From Calliopsis andreniformis (lineage: Eukaryota > Arthropoda > Insecta > Hymenoptera > Andrenidae): a stretch of 64,000 nt of DNA. Position 1 is the first letter of the stretch. The number at the start of each line of letters is the position of its first letter. This document shows, in pieces, positions 1-9,496 of the stretch. The stretch is from positions 1,364,001 through 1,428,000 of the forward strand of contig NW_027480542.1 in assembly GCF_051401765.1 (NCBI RefSeq). Direction: 5' to 3'. Position numbers and translations under genes: made by a program. Under the pieces are notes generated by a model, which saw only the letters and a program-made list of their open reading frames with translations, was not told the origin of the DNA and made no database searches.

Positions 1-941
1 GATGGTGGAGGCGGCGCCGCCGGAGGGGTTTTTTCCCTCGGCGGCGACGCGCGGCGAGCCGAGGAGGTGCGGCTCATAAAGCGGGCCTCCAGCTCGACGA
101 CGCGTGTATTGAGCTGCGCCACGACGCGTTCGAGCTCGGCCTCGCGGTCTGTGATCCTCGATCTCTTCGTCTGCTCTACCGCGGCCTGGCGAATGGTGAT
201 GGCCGCCATTCGTAGCTGGCGTACCATGGACCCCTTCAAGTTATTGCTACACTTAGCAACTTTTAAAATCGTTTCGGACCCCTCGAAGATCCTAGCCCCG
301 AGGTCGGTGGTCGGGGCGTGGCGCATTTCCTCTGCGAGCTCATCCTCCCGTATGGGCTCGCAGGATCTTGAAATAGGCGGCGCCGGCACCGCAGGGTCCT
401 CGGCATTTATCTCTTCCCTTAGTTGGCGCTCTTGCAGCGTCAGCTGGATAAGCTGACGCTTCGCCTCGGCCAGACCGACGTAGTCCCCGGTGGTCGGGGG
501 ACGACCGTGTTTTTTCCCCGTTGGTCGTGGGGCGCGCGTAAGCCGGACGGACCGGATGGAACCCGCCGAACTGGCGGAGTCCCACCCGTCGTCGTCCGTA
601 ATTCCCACGGACGAGGAACGCCACGGAGACTTCCCGCGGCTGCGGCCGGAACTCGGCCCCGGCAGCCGCTCCAAGCGCACCACAGGGCGCGCGAGGATCA
701 CCTCGCTAACGACCCTGGGTGCGTTGTTCGTCGAAGTAGACGCCGGGACAGACGATGTGCCTGCCCCGGACGCCTCTTCACCAGTCGTTGTGCTGAACGC
801 AGTGGCCCGGTGGTCCACCACTGCGTTCTCCCGGTCGATGGATGACGACGCGGGGGAGCCCGGTCGGCCACTCCCATCCGCGCCGGTACTGGGGGATCCG
901 ACGCCCCCTGCACCGTAAACGTTATTACCATTAGTCGTCAT
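1..941 (-). CDS. LINE ORF1, Gag-like RNA-binding protein (C-terminus outside window)
   Basis: An open frame of 313 codons starts with ATG at 941-939 and has no stop before the left edge. The N-terminus is Gly/Ser/Thr-rich. Around residues 125-160 a charged block is followed by a QLTLQERQLREE segment. From about residue 210 comes LKVAKCSNNLKGSMVRQLRMA, here 21 residues in the protein and matched by KNLKGTFVRKLKMA in the ORF1 at 41238-43895, then a predicted coiled coil ending in VVELEARF. The sequence ends in a Pro-rich linker at the window edge, before the zinc knuckles expected further on. The presumed role is binding element RNA and chaperoning reverse transcription at the telomere. The ATG chosen is the first in this frame; an ATG at 948-946 leads to a stop after five codons. 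Confidence 0.7.
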   Translation of the reverse strand, partial: MTTNGNNVYGAGGVGSPSTGADGSGRPGSPASSSIDRENAVVDHRATAFSTTTGEEASGAGTSSVPASTSTNNAPRVVSEVILARPVVRLERLPGPSSGRSRGKSPWRSSSVGITDDDGWDSASSAGSIRSVRLTRAPRPTGKKHGRPPTTGDYVGLAEAKRQLIQLTLQERQLREEINAEDPAVPAPPISRSCEPIREDELAEEMRHAPTTDLGARIFEGSETILKVAKCSNNLKGSMVRQLRMAAITIRQAAVEQTKRSRITDREAELERVVAQLNTRVVELEARFMSRTSSARRASPPREKTPPAAPPPP

Positions 942-1284
942 CTTGCATGTCCGATACCCTCTTGCGGGTGGGCCCGTACCCTAATCGCCCGTCTATCGTG
1001 CCAATGTCGTCATCGATATCCATCCCGTTGCCAGCTCACCGCGTTCGTCCTCCGCGTCCAGCAAATTGGCACTCGCAAGCGAGCACCAACTACTGGGGCG
1101 GAGGTCCAGGGACCCCACGTGGAGGTGCGGTGAGTGGTCTTGAGCCAGTCGGGCCCCCAACTTCGCCGAAATTCCCCTCACCTGGCGAGCAAGCTCGTCA
1201 GGGTGTTGGTAGAACATCAGCTCCATCGGAGTTCTCGCCAAGGCAGACGTGCCCGGACGAGACCCTTCCAGCCCTCGTGTCCCC
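942..1284 (-). other. 5' untranslated leader of element A
   Basis: About 340 nt lie between the telomeric junction and the ORF1 start. No convincing reading frame or repeat is visible. By analogy with related elements it may hold an internal promoter, but I see no clear motif. Confidence 0.5.
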
Positions 1285-1339
1285 AACCCAGACCTAACCC
1301 AGACCTAACCCAGACCTAACCCAGACCTAACCCAGACCT
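1285..1339 (+). repeat. Telomeric repeat array, five units of AACCCAGACCT
   Basis: Five perfect tandem 11-bp units. The G-rich complement, TTAGGTCTGGG, keeps the TTAGG core of insect telomeres. The C-rich strand is on +, as at every other array in the window. Confidence 0.9.
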
Positions 1340-1546
1340 CCATAACACAATTTCCCATAGTTTATTGTTTCTTTTAAAATAACTGACCTCTCTCTATGCC
1401 AACACACACCTAACCCCAGTTTTTGGGCCCTAATGTCCTTAAATTGGGTCCAATCGCGCGGGGACCTTCAAAAACGTGGTCCTTGTCCCAATACGCGTCG
1501 TTTGACCCCCCACACGCCGGGGTCAAATCAGACCCCTATAGGGCCT

Positions 1547-1614
1547 GCGCGCCCTTACGAAGTGACTAAGTCAGATATGTGGACGGTAGACTTAGTCACT
1601 TCGTAAGGGCGCGC
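1547..1614. repeat. Perfect 26-bp inverted repeat with 16-nt loop
   Basis: Arms at 1547-1572 and 1589-1614 are perfect reverse complements (core CTTACGAAGTGACTAAGTC). Pairing extends a further 5 bp (GGCCT/AGGCC) past one unpaired base. It could be a MITE-like terminus, a solo hairpin or a regulatory fold; no target duplication identifies an element. Confidence 0.8.
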
Positions 1615-2241
1615 GAGGCCTTCCTCGCTGAACACATTAACCAAAAAAACGGTATATTTTTTGAAAAATGTAACTTGCGCTCACTCCAATCCTTTGCTAA
1701 TTGTTCCTCGAGACGATTGGCGGTCGCTCCCGTCACTGGTGGACGCGTGGCCGGCGCCTCCGATCAATAAATGCGGTATATCTGTCTCTGTCCTTGTCCC
1801 GCTCACTGGAGACTCGATGAAGCGTCCTTGTTTCTCTCGCTGTCTCCAGTGCTGGCACTCCCCGTCTCACTCGTCTCGTTAGAGCGTCTCTCTCTCACTC
1901 ACTATATTCGTTTCACGAGGCACAGTACTACCTGTCCTTCTCCTACTCGTATCCTAGCCTATGTATGATCTACTTAAACTATCCTTATCTATTATTCTCG
2001 CGGATCGTTCGGCACTTTGTGTCCTTGTCTCGCTTGTAACTTATCCTAAGTCTTATCTATTAAACTGTCCTTATCTAACACACTCTAGTCTTGTAACTCC
2101 CGGCACTGTACGGTAGTCGGCACTATTAGCGTCTCTCTCCTACCCGCACTACGGCCTATGGAAGTCTATTAAGGTGTCCTTTTCTAATTCACCTTTTCTA
2201 TCGATTTCGCCACTTTTTCGCGTTTTTCGGGTGGGCTCGGT

Positions 2242-2332
2242 CTCCCCACTCCAAAAAATTCGAACTTAGTCTATTTTCCTTTAATGAGGTGGACTCCCCA
2301 CTCCAAAAAATTTGAAGATAGACTATTTTCCT
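2242..2332. repeat. Imperfect direct repeat, about 39 bp, twice
   Basis: Two copies beginning CTCCCCACTCCAAAAAATT and ending in CTATTTTCCT lie at about 2242-2280 and 2293-2332. They differ at a handful of positions. The role is unknown. Confidence 0.65.
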
Positions 2333-2405
2333 CAAAATTTTTCTACTACTAGACTGGAGCTTCGAGAAAACTTTATCAAACCGAAATCACTTCCCGAATC
2401 GTTCT

Positions 2406-2422
2406 CAGACCTAACCCAGACC
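2406..2422 (+). repeat. Telomeric repeat stub at the 3' junction of element B
   Basis: About one and a half units (CAGACCTAACCCAGACC) end exactly where the element's 24-nt T-run (its antisense poly(A) tail) begins. The join falls after CC of CCTAA. Confidence 0.85.
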
Positions 2423-2448
2423 TTTTTTTTTTTTTTTTTTTTTTTTAA

Positions 2449-2532
2449 CGTGGAGAAATCCTCATAGGACACCCCGAACCCCTTGGGGGGGGCTCGGGGT
2501 AGTGTCGGACTCTTACCGACTAAAACTCCACG
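2449..2532 (-). promoter_or_regulatory. Structured 3' UTR terminus of element B, adjoining poly(A)
   Basis: Outer stem CGTGGAG (2449-2455) with CTCCACG (2526-2532); inner stem GTCGG (2504-2508) with CCGAC (2516-2520); between them a C-rich/G-rich stem around CCCCGAACCCC and GGGGCTCGGGG. It ends three bases from the poly(A) tail. Element C has the same topology with different, compensating bases. The probable role is recognition by the element RT at the start of target-primed reverse transcription (inference). Confidence 0.7.
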
Positions 2533-2858
2533 GTGGCCAACCTAAGGCGTTTCGGGGGGTACTGGGAACTCCGAAGAACACTTCCAGTACCCCCCTAGCC
2601 GTGCCGGAGCGCATCCCGGGAGGGGTATTTCCCCTCCTCGCGGCACATCTAACTTCGACGACATGTAGTGGCCACACTACATGCCGTCGCCCCCCCAGGG
2701 TCGCTGTGCAATGGCGACTTGGGCCCCAACCCAAGCCGCCTGCGACCCCCGCAATGACCCGCAGCCGACCAGACCCTCGGGGGCCTGTGGCCCCGTCAGT
2801 GGGTCTGATCGGCGTCGAGCCATTGCTCCCCCCACCCGAGACCCGTGTCCAGGGGTCC

Positions 2859-5609
2859 TTACTGGGCCGGGGCGGGCGGAGATCTTTGTCTCGCCCGCGG
2901 CCCGGCCCTAGCTCTCCCCCTGCGGGCGGGATGGGAGTGTCGCTCCCTCTCCCGCTCCGCGGCCTCCTTCTGCAGCATAACTTGCTCACAGAAGGAGGCC
3001 ACTGCTTTCCACGGCCTCTCGCCGGTCACCATAGCCGCGACTACGGCTTCCGGCGAGAGGTCGTGTCCCACCTCTTGTGTCAGGACACGGCGCTCTTCTG
3101 CCCACGCCGGACAGATTTCCAGCGTGTGCTGCGCCGTGTCCCGCACGTCCCCACAATGGTGGCATGTCGCCGTCGCCTCCCTTCCTATACGACACAGGTA
3201 CTCCCCGAAGCAACCGTGTCCGGAGAGCACCTGCGTCACGCGGTAGGTGAGCCTGCCGAATGCTCTGTCCCGCCACCGATCAAAGTGTGGCAGGACAGCC
3301 CCGACGGCCCTTTTGGAGGTCCGGACAGCTTCCAGCTGCCGGGTCCACTCCTCCATCAGGGCACGCCGGGCTAGACGCCTCGCCTCATGGATCGCCTCTG
3401 CCTCTGGCGGTCTCCCACTGTCCCGGAGCGCGCGCAGCCGGACGTAGACCGTCCGGTCGTGCTGCGCGAGCAGCTCCAGGGGCGGGAGTCCCGCCAGGGC
3501 CGTCGCCGCCTCGTACGAGATGGTGCGGTACCCTCGGATGACTCTGATGGCCAGCCGCCTGTGTAGGCGTCGCAGCATTAATATGCTGCGTTTGCTGGCC
3601 ATCAGGTCTGGGGCCCAGACAGGGGCCCCATAGAGGATCATCGACCGCACCACCCCAACGTAGAGGCGGCGAACGCCTTCCTCAGGTCCCCCCAGGTTTG
3701 GAAGGAGGCGGCCCAACGCGGCCGCCGCTCTCTCCACCCGGGGGACCAGGCGATCCATATGTTCGGCGAAGCGCCATTGGCTGTCGAGGGTCAGGCCCAG
3801 ATATTTCATCTGTGCCCTCACCTCGACCAGCGACTCACCCACCCTGATCCGCAAGCCGGGCGGGGGCTCCCCACGGCGAGACCGGTCGTAAAACCAAATG
3901 GCCTCGCATTTGTGGGGAGCCACTTCTAAGCCCAGCTGGCGGATCGAAGCGACGACGACTGCCACCGCCATCTCTGCTAGGCGGATGGCCCTCCCAAAGC
4001 CAACCCCCCCGACCAGCACTAACGTGTCGTCCGCGTAACACGTCAGGCTGACGTCGGGGGGGAGGCGGGCCCGCAGCACGTAGTCGTACGCGATGATCCA
4101 TAGCAGGGGGCCCAGCACGGACCCCTGCGGAACACCGCGCACGACCCTCCCTCGGCTGGTATTTCCATCCCGGCCGGTGTACTGTATCCACCTGTCATTG
4201 AGGTAGGACCGGACTATCCGTCTCAGGTATGGGGGCACTCGCATATGACGGAGCGCCCCCAGTACCTTGCTCCAGGGAAGGGTGTTAAAGGCGTTGACGA
4301 TATCCAGTGATACCGCCAACGCCACCCCATCCCTGGAGACGGCCTCCTCCGAGAGGGACCTGACGCGCCTAATGGCGTCGATGGTCGAGTGTCCCTCCCG
4401 GAAGCCAAACTGGCTGGAGGCCAATCCCGGTCCCACCGTCGACAGGTGGCTCGAGAGGCGGGCAGCTATGATCGTCTCAAAAAGCTTTCCCGCCTCGTCG
4501 AGCAAGCACACCGGCCTGTAGGCCGAAGGCGCGTCTGCGGGCCGTCCATCCTTTTTAAGGAGGACCATCCGCGCAAGCCTCCATTCCCGAGGGAATTCCC
4601 CCAACAGGAGGCAGCCGCTCAAGAACCGCACGAACCTCGAGCTGAGGACGCCCACTACCCGGGCCAATACGCGGCCGGGGACGCCGTCGGGGCCAGGTGC
4701 AACGTTGCGTGACCCGCGACGGCGCAGCGCCCCGGCCAACTCCTCGTGAGTCACCCCCATCTCCGCCTCGGACCACTCCACGAGTGGCTCCGAGTTTTCG
4801 GAGCGGGTGGTCTCCTGCTCCCGGTCTATCCCGGGAAACAGGGTCTGAACCACCCGCTCTAGGAGTGGGGGATCCAGGGTCTCCGTTATGGGTGGCGCCC
4901 ATGGTCGCAATTTACCCATTACGAGTTTGTATGGGCGCCCCCACGGATCCCTATTTAAGCCCACGAGGAGCTCCTTCCATGCCCGGGCTTTGGCGTCCCG
5001 GATGGCGCGCTGGAGTGTTTTGCGCATCGCGCTATACTCCTCATACCAGCGCGCCACCTGCTCGGGTTCGGCGGTTCGTCGTCGGCGGGCGCGGGTGTAC
5101 CGGCGCCGCGAGCGGACGCATGCCTTACGCAGGTCGTCCATTTCTCGCGACCACCAGTACGCCGCGCCCGGACGCGAGGGTGGCCCGGCTCTGGGCATGG
5201 CGGTGTCGCACACCGCCTTTATAGCCCTGTTGAGCCAGGCCATTTCTCCCCCGACGTCGCCGACCGGCCCAGCCGGCGTCTCCGGCCAGGCCGCTACCTG
5301 AGCGGCCGCCTCCAAGAGGCTGTCATCCAGTCTCTTGATGGCCCACCGCGGTGGCGGGCAGGCCTGCCGGCCCCCTTGGCACCGGGGCCCGTCACCCCGG
5401 GTGGAGGTCACAGTGGCGACCCTCACCTCCATGGTTATATAGAGGTGATCGTTGAGGGTCGCCATCTCTGTTGCCACTCTCCACCCGGTCACACGTCGCA
5501 GACCGGAGGGGGTTGCCCACGTCAGGTCTATGATGGACACCCCTCGCGGTCCAACGAACGTGTTCTGCCTGCCCCGGTTAATCAACCGGAGGTCCAGCCC
5601 GGCCGCCCA
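2859..5609 (-). pseudogene. LINE ORF2 fragment: endonuclease (part), RT, zinc knuckle
   Basis: Open for about 916 codons but lacking a start: the first residue aligns inside the APE-type endonuclease of the complete copy, about residue 146, and the codon at 5585 is TTG, not ATG. The GDFNAH catalytic segment is lost. The SDH triad that normally ends the endonuclease reads NDH (MATLNDHLYI), a loss of a conserved Ser that the complete copy keeps. The RT is uninterrupted with RGVPQGSVLGPLLW and CYADDTLVLV (YADD). The C-terminus has a CCHC finger in CHHCGDVRDTAQHTLEIC. The RT region looks intact, but without start and nuclease this copy should be dead as a unit. Confidence 0.9.
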
Positions 5610-5611
5610 GA

Positions 5612-5644
<33 letters not shown>

Positions 5645-5648
5645 TTCA

Positions 5649-5730
5649 CGCAGTGGAAAATCTTCGACAAGATCCACCCCAGGTGGTAGTGGGGGGTATG
5701 TCAGATTTTTACTGACTAAAAACCACTGCG
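5649..5730 (-). promoter_or_regulatory. Structured 3' UTR terminus of element C
   Basis: Outer stem CGCAGTGG (5649-5656) with CCACTGCG (5723-5730); inner stem GTCAG (5700-5704) with CTGAC (5712-5716), loop ATTTTTA; further stems TCTT/AAGA and CCACC/GGTGG between. Topology and the loop-flanking TAAAA match elements B and T2, while the stem bases differ in a pairing-preserving way. Confidence 0.7.
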
Positions 5731-5888
5731 GCACCTCCACGTGCCAGTTGCCTCGCCTGGTGACAAACCAGCGGAACGGTACATCCTCATCGCTGGTTTG
5801 CCACACTATGGCGAGGCCCGCCACCACGTTGCCGCGACTCCCCTCTCCCCTTGCGGGGTGAGTCCGAGCGCGCGGCAACGCCTCCCCA

Positions 5889-6229
5889 ACTCCTCCCCTC
5901 CACTCCCACTTACGAGGGAGGGTACGGGAGGAGTTTCCCCCCTACCGGAACATAGCCGGTCTCCCCGCCTCCTCTCCTCCGCTCCCTCTTTACGAGGGAG
6001 GGTACGAGAGGAGTCCCCCCCCGTCGGAACTAAGCCGACCTCACCCACCCTATTACCCCCACGACCGCGACCCACCCATCCCCCGACCGCGCCCCCCCAA
6101 CCCCCAGGGTCCCATCTCCCAGGGCACTTACGTCACCTGGGAGAGTACACCCTCACGACCCACCCCCCGCGACGGTGGGGTCCCATCTCCGATGGGAACA
6201 AGTCCCGTCGGAGTGTACACCCCACCGTT
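5889..6229 (-). repeat. Tandem imperfect hairpin units in the 3' UTR of element C
   Basis: Two units of about 77 bp (5889-5960, 5967-6039) share CTTTACGAGGGAGGGTACG-type sequence and each folds as CTCCTC...GAGGAG around GCTCCCTC/GAGGGAG. A second pair (about 6109-6178, 6178-6229) shares GTCCCATCTCC...GAGTACACC with its own stems. The strand is that of the element. They may be RNA-level structures. Confidence 0.6.
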
Positions 6230-6339
6230 TCATCCCATGCCGCCTCCCTTCCACCCTGGCATGAGGCCTGGACCCCGCCCCCAAGAAGGTTTTTAGGCCT
6301 CCTTGGGGTGTTCGTCCAGTAGTGCCCCCCTCCCTTCCC

Positions 6340-7890
6340 CTACGGTGGCTCGAATGGCGCCTCCGCCTCCCTCTCGAGCTGACGCTCGTAATCCTCCTTG
6401 GGGCCGAGAGTGCCAGCGCAGAATCTTACGAAACTGCGCCAACACTCCCGGCTAGCCAAGGCCGCCCGAACGATGGACTCGGGGGTTACATCGCCCTCGA
6501 GCGCCAGCTCGTTCAGGAGGCGGAAGCGCGCTCCCTCCCATCTTCCACACCGCGCAAGGTGGTGCTCCGGGGTGTCCTCCTCCCCGCATCCGAACCAACA
6601 ATCCCCCGTAGGAGATTTGCGGATCCGATGCCGGAAGGAGTTGAAACACCCATGGCCGGTTAGCACCTGCGCGGTGTGGAAGTCCAAATCCCCCGCGAAC
6701 CCCGTCCCCAGCCAGACAGTCAGGTCAGGGAGGAGGCGATGGGTCCAACGACCACTTTTCGCCTCGTCCCATCGCCGCTGCCAGGCCTCGAGGGTCTGCC
6801 GTCTGGCCTCCCGCTTCCGGGCGGAAATCCACTCCCGCAATTCGTCGGCGTCGGTGGGCCGGGCAGACGCGCGTGTGGTGCGGGGGCCTTGGATTTTATG
6901 GGTGGTCTCGTAGACCACCCGCCTCTCCATAACCTGAAGGGCTATGGGAGGCACCCCCGCTAAAAAGCACAACGCGTCATACCCGACGCTCCTGTACGCG
7001 CGAACCACGCGAACGAGACCAAGACGGTGTGCTCTGTCGAGCATCCGTCTGTTGGCCTCGTCGTGCAATGCGTGGCCCCAGATGGGTGACGCGTACAGGA
7101 TCACCGACTCGACTACCCGCAGGTAGGCCCGCCTCACAACGTATCCGGGACCCCGGAGATTTGTCATGAGACGAGCCAAAGCGGACGCCGCCCGGATCGC
7201 CTTCTGGGTGATGCTGGCCACATGAGCCCTGAAGTTTCTCTTGGGGTCTAGTAGGACCCCAAGGTACTTCAGCTTCATCCCAGGCCGCACGGCGTGGTCG
7301 TCGTGCCGGATATTGAAGGACCGAGGTACCCTCTTGGAATTCAAGAAGATAGCCTCGGTCTTCTCACCGGCAAGGGATAATCCCTTATCGACGAGCCACG
7401 CCTGGATGAGGCGAATTGCCTCATCTGCAACCTGGGACAGCCTCTCCAGGGCACTTGCTGTGACCAGCATCCCGATATCGTCGGCGAAGCCGACGAGCCG
7501 ACAGCCCCCCGGCAAAGGTTGGCGGAGCAGGCCGTCATACACGAGGCACCACAGGAGTGGACCGATAACCGATCCCTGCGGCACCCCCATGTACACCGGC
7601 CTGGTCCGCCATTTACCCCCCCCAAGATACGCGATCCTGCGCCCCTCAAAATAGGAGCGCAGGACGATCCGCAGGTACCGAGGTACCCCGCGAAGCCGGA
7701 GTTCACGGAAGATCTCCGTCCACCGCAGCGAGTTAAAGGCGTTTCGTACGTCAAAGGTGATAAATAGACAGAAGAGGCCCTTCCTCGCTGCGGTTTCCGC
7801 ACCGGCCGCCACCAGGTCTAAAGCCTGGACCGTGCTGCGCCCCCTCCGGAAACCAAACTGGTTCTCGGCCAGGGAATCCGTTTGCCTTAA
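6340..7890 (-). pseudogene. LINE ORF2 fragment: RT palm to C-terminus
   Basis: Open frame of roughly 515 element-derived codons ending at TAG 6340-6342. It begins in the RT fingers (AENQFGFRRGRST), then FDVRNAFN, GVPQGSVIGPLLW and GFADDIGMLV (FADD in place of YADD, a variant also seen in R1-clade RTs). Near the C-terminus is a CCHC-like finger, CWFGCGEEDTPEHHLARC. The endonuclease and N-terminal RT are missing. The frame stays open leftward to a GTG at 7911, but the first residues (NTLRWPLR) do not match RTs and probably come from the joined sequence. Confidence 0.85.
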
Positions 7891-7992
7891 AGGCCATCTG
7901 AGTGTGTTCACCAGGCATCTAATGTATTCATTAGGTATATAGATTTCATCACTTTTCAGTGGAATAAGTCATCACCTTGAAGGCGGTATGTC

Positions 7993-9417
7993 CTACTTCT
8001 TTATCAAGAAGTTCCTCCTCGTCCACGTTGTAATAGAAAGCGACCTATCTCCAGATGGGCTAGCATTCTCGTGAAGAGGAGTACGAAGGCCGGGCATGTC
8101 AACTCCAATGAATGGAAGGAAAGGTTCCTCCATCCGGAAGTTGCGGTTTATTGTTTGGCTCCATCCGGCAGGTGCCTGACCATTGGCTGTTGTGTAACAT
8201 AAACCTCTGGCGGCAGGTGTTCTTTCTCTCTTGAGACCAAAGATCCCAGTTATATTGCACTGAGAACTGCCCATGGCTACAGAGCTTATAACTGGCCCAT
8301 TTATTGCTGACAGTCTCATGGAATTGTGTTCAGCTGCGGTGTTTCCTGCAACTGTAACTTTCGTCCATCCGATAGCAGCGGAATTAGTACCGTGGATTGG
8401 TCTTCCAATTACCATCTTGTACTTCTCGCTAAGTTTTTGAAGGTGACTAGATACCCGTGCCACCAATTCTGGACTCCATCTAAGTCTTCCAGCCATAGTT
8501 TCACTGTCTGGAAACTCGATGTCCAGGATGGACTGTAACCCTTCGGGGTTTAACCTCTCAACTGTTGGTCTGAATCCTAACAGGTTGAGGTTTGGAACGG
8601 TACCGTTAGGATACGCGCCATCAGGCAGTGGATTCCATGCCTGGAAACGTCGCTCCTCATTCTGCCGACGCGTTTCTAATACAAGCCTAGAGGTCACATA
8701 TGGAGATACGTAGCACTCGTACTTATTGTGGTCCATAGCCGTGATCCTCCCGAAACTTCCAGAGGGAATAGCATCTTGGCGGCAAGCGCCAGCCTCATCC
8801 TCTATCTCAGGTATTCCTACCTGTGGTATTCCAATTTCGGGTACATTCACCTTAACCATATCACCTTGCGGAGTTGTAGTATTCGCAATCATCTTGAAGT
8901 ATTCGGCGATTGGTGCTGGTGTAACGAAATCTTCAGGGATCAGGTTTAAAGGAGACTCTTCATCTGCATACCGGTCTTCCGCGTTTACAGTCCTAATGTG
9001 GTCGATGACTACTGCATTCAGGACACTTGAATATACGTGCTGAAAAGCACAAAACGGTATCTCCCTACGTAAGCGGGGGTTTTCCGCTTCTAAATCACCA
9101 TACACCCTTTCACATAGGATAGGGAATGTAGAGAACTCCATATTGTGGGAGTAGATACGCGTAATGGGCTGCGTGCCCGTATAAGGTCCCTCCTGCCACA
9201 TAGGCTCATCCTTCAAGACCTCTTTACTTGCCTTGACGACGGTGGGAGTCACTTCAGCAGGGTCGCGGATTACCGCTGGACCCGCTTCTACCTTCTTAGG
9301 AGGTTTTCCATCCTTCCTAAATCCCTTGGATCTGAAAGTTGGCCTCCCCCTACCAGATGGTCTTGGTTGGGGTGGTTCTGGCTCATCGGCCCAACTCTCG
9401 GCTACTGGTGCCGGCCG
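7993..9417 (-). pseudogene. Capsid-like protein, probable endogenous RNA-virus element, N-terminally truncated
   Basis: An uninterrupted frame of about 474 codons ends at TAG 7993-7995. It has no ATG at the right end: the frame runs straight out of telomeric repeats at 9417, and the codon at 9252 is GTG. The first 60 residues are Pro/Arg/Lys-rich (RPSGRGRPTFRSKGFRKDG), like an RNA-binding arm. The rest is a mixed, globular sequence without membrane segments, zinc fingers, RT or protease motifs. Length, a basic arm and a beta-rich-looking body suggest a capsid protein of a toti-, partiti- or similar RNA virus; I cannot name the family. Codon use and GC differ from the neighbouring GC-rich LINE. 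No internal stop exists, so capture is recent or the frame is maintained. Alternatives are an unknown transposon Gag or a host fragment. Confidence 0.4.
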
Positions 9418-9481
9418 CCCAGACCTAACCCAGACCTAACCCAGACCCAACCCAGACCTAACCCAGACCTAACCCAGACCT
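9418..9481 (+). repeat. Telomeric repeat array, about six units
   Basis: Nearly six tandem 11-bp units, one of them CCCAGACCCAA (T to C variant). Left flank is the virus-like segment; right flank is TATGCTGATTATGCTG, which continues on the other side of the BEL element. Confidence 0.9.
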
Positions 9482-9496
9482 ATGCTGATTATGCTG

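Larger units (their letters stand above)
1..1284 (-). mobile_element. TRAS/R1-like non-LTR retrotransposon, element A (5' part)
   Basis: The 5' end lies at about 1284, where the sense (-) strand passes from TTAGGTCTGGG repeats into GGGGACACGAGG. A 343-nt leader precedes an ORF1 that runs off the left edge. ORF1 shares the layout of the complete element at 37594-44698 (acidic N-terminus, a block around LKGSMVRQLRMA, then a coiled coil), but the sequence is clearly divergent, so this is a different subfamily. Sitting directly against telomeric repeats fits a telomere-targeted element. ORF2 and the 3' end lie outside the window. Confidence 0.75.
1340..2405. other. Unrecognised AT-rich segment between telomeric arrays
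   Basis: About 1.07 kb with no reading frame that looks coding. The left third carries clustered palindromes: TTTGACCCC/GGGGTCAAA at 1501-1527 and a long inverted repeat at 1547-1614. The middle is T/C-rich simple sequence. The right end has an imperfect duplication. Same-orientation telomeric repeats flank both sides, so it may be an insertion into a telomeric array or a remnant of older subtelomere. I do not recognise it. Confidence 0.5.
2423..5609 (-). mobile_element. TRAS/R1-like element B, 5' truncated, near-identical to T2
   Basis: The poly(A) tail (T24 on +, 2423-2446) abuts CCCAGACC. A 3' UTR of about 410 nt and a long ORF2 fragment follow. At 5606-5609 homology with the complete element at 37594-44698 stops inside the endonuclease domain. 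The four bases CCCA there are shared by the element and the telomeric repeat, so the 5' join used microhomology. B and T2 differ at only a few residues over about 900 codons, so the copies are recent. The left 5-bp region of the next element's tail begins four bases further right. Confidence 0.9.
5614..7890 (-). mobile_element. TRAS/R1-like element C, 5' truncated, fused to virus-like sequence
   Basis: The poly(A) tail (T30 on +, 5614-5643) follows a telomeric CCCAGACC, four bases of which overlap element B. A 3' UTR of about 700 nt and an RT/zinc-knuckle ORF follow. Homology to other RTs fades upstream of AENQFGF, near 7870-7900. There the sequence continues without a telomeric repeat into the capsid-like segment 7993-9417. 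The family is related to but clearly divergent from B/T2. Confidence 0.85.

Noticed and set aside
2502..3374. Long GC-rich + strand frames opposite TRAS-like ORF2 (also at 37894-38562 and 4697-5301)
   Set aside because: They are shadows of strongly supported - strand RT frames and lack recognisable domains.
7880..7992. A second viral frame downstream of the capsid-like stop (about 25 open codons before the RT)
   Set aside because: Too short, with stops just upstream and no motif; more likely 3' non-coding sequence reading by chance into the RT frame.
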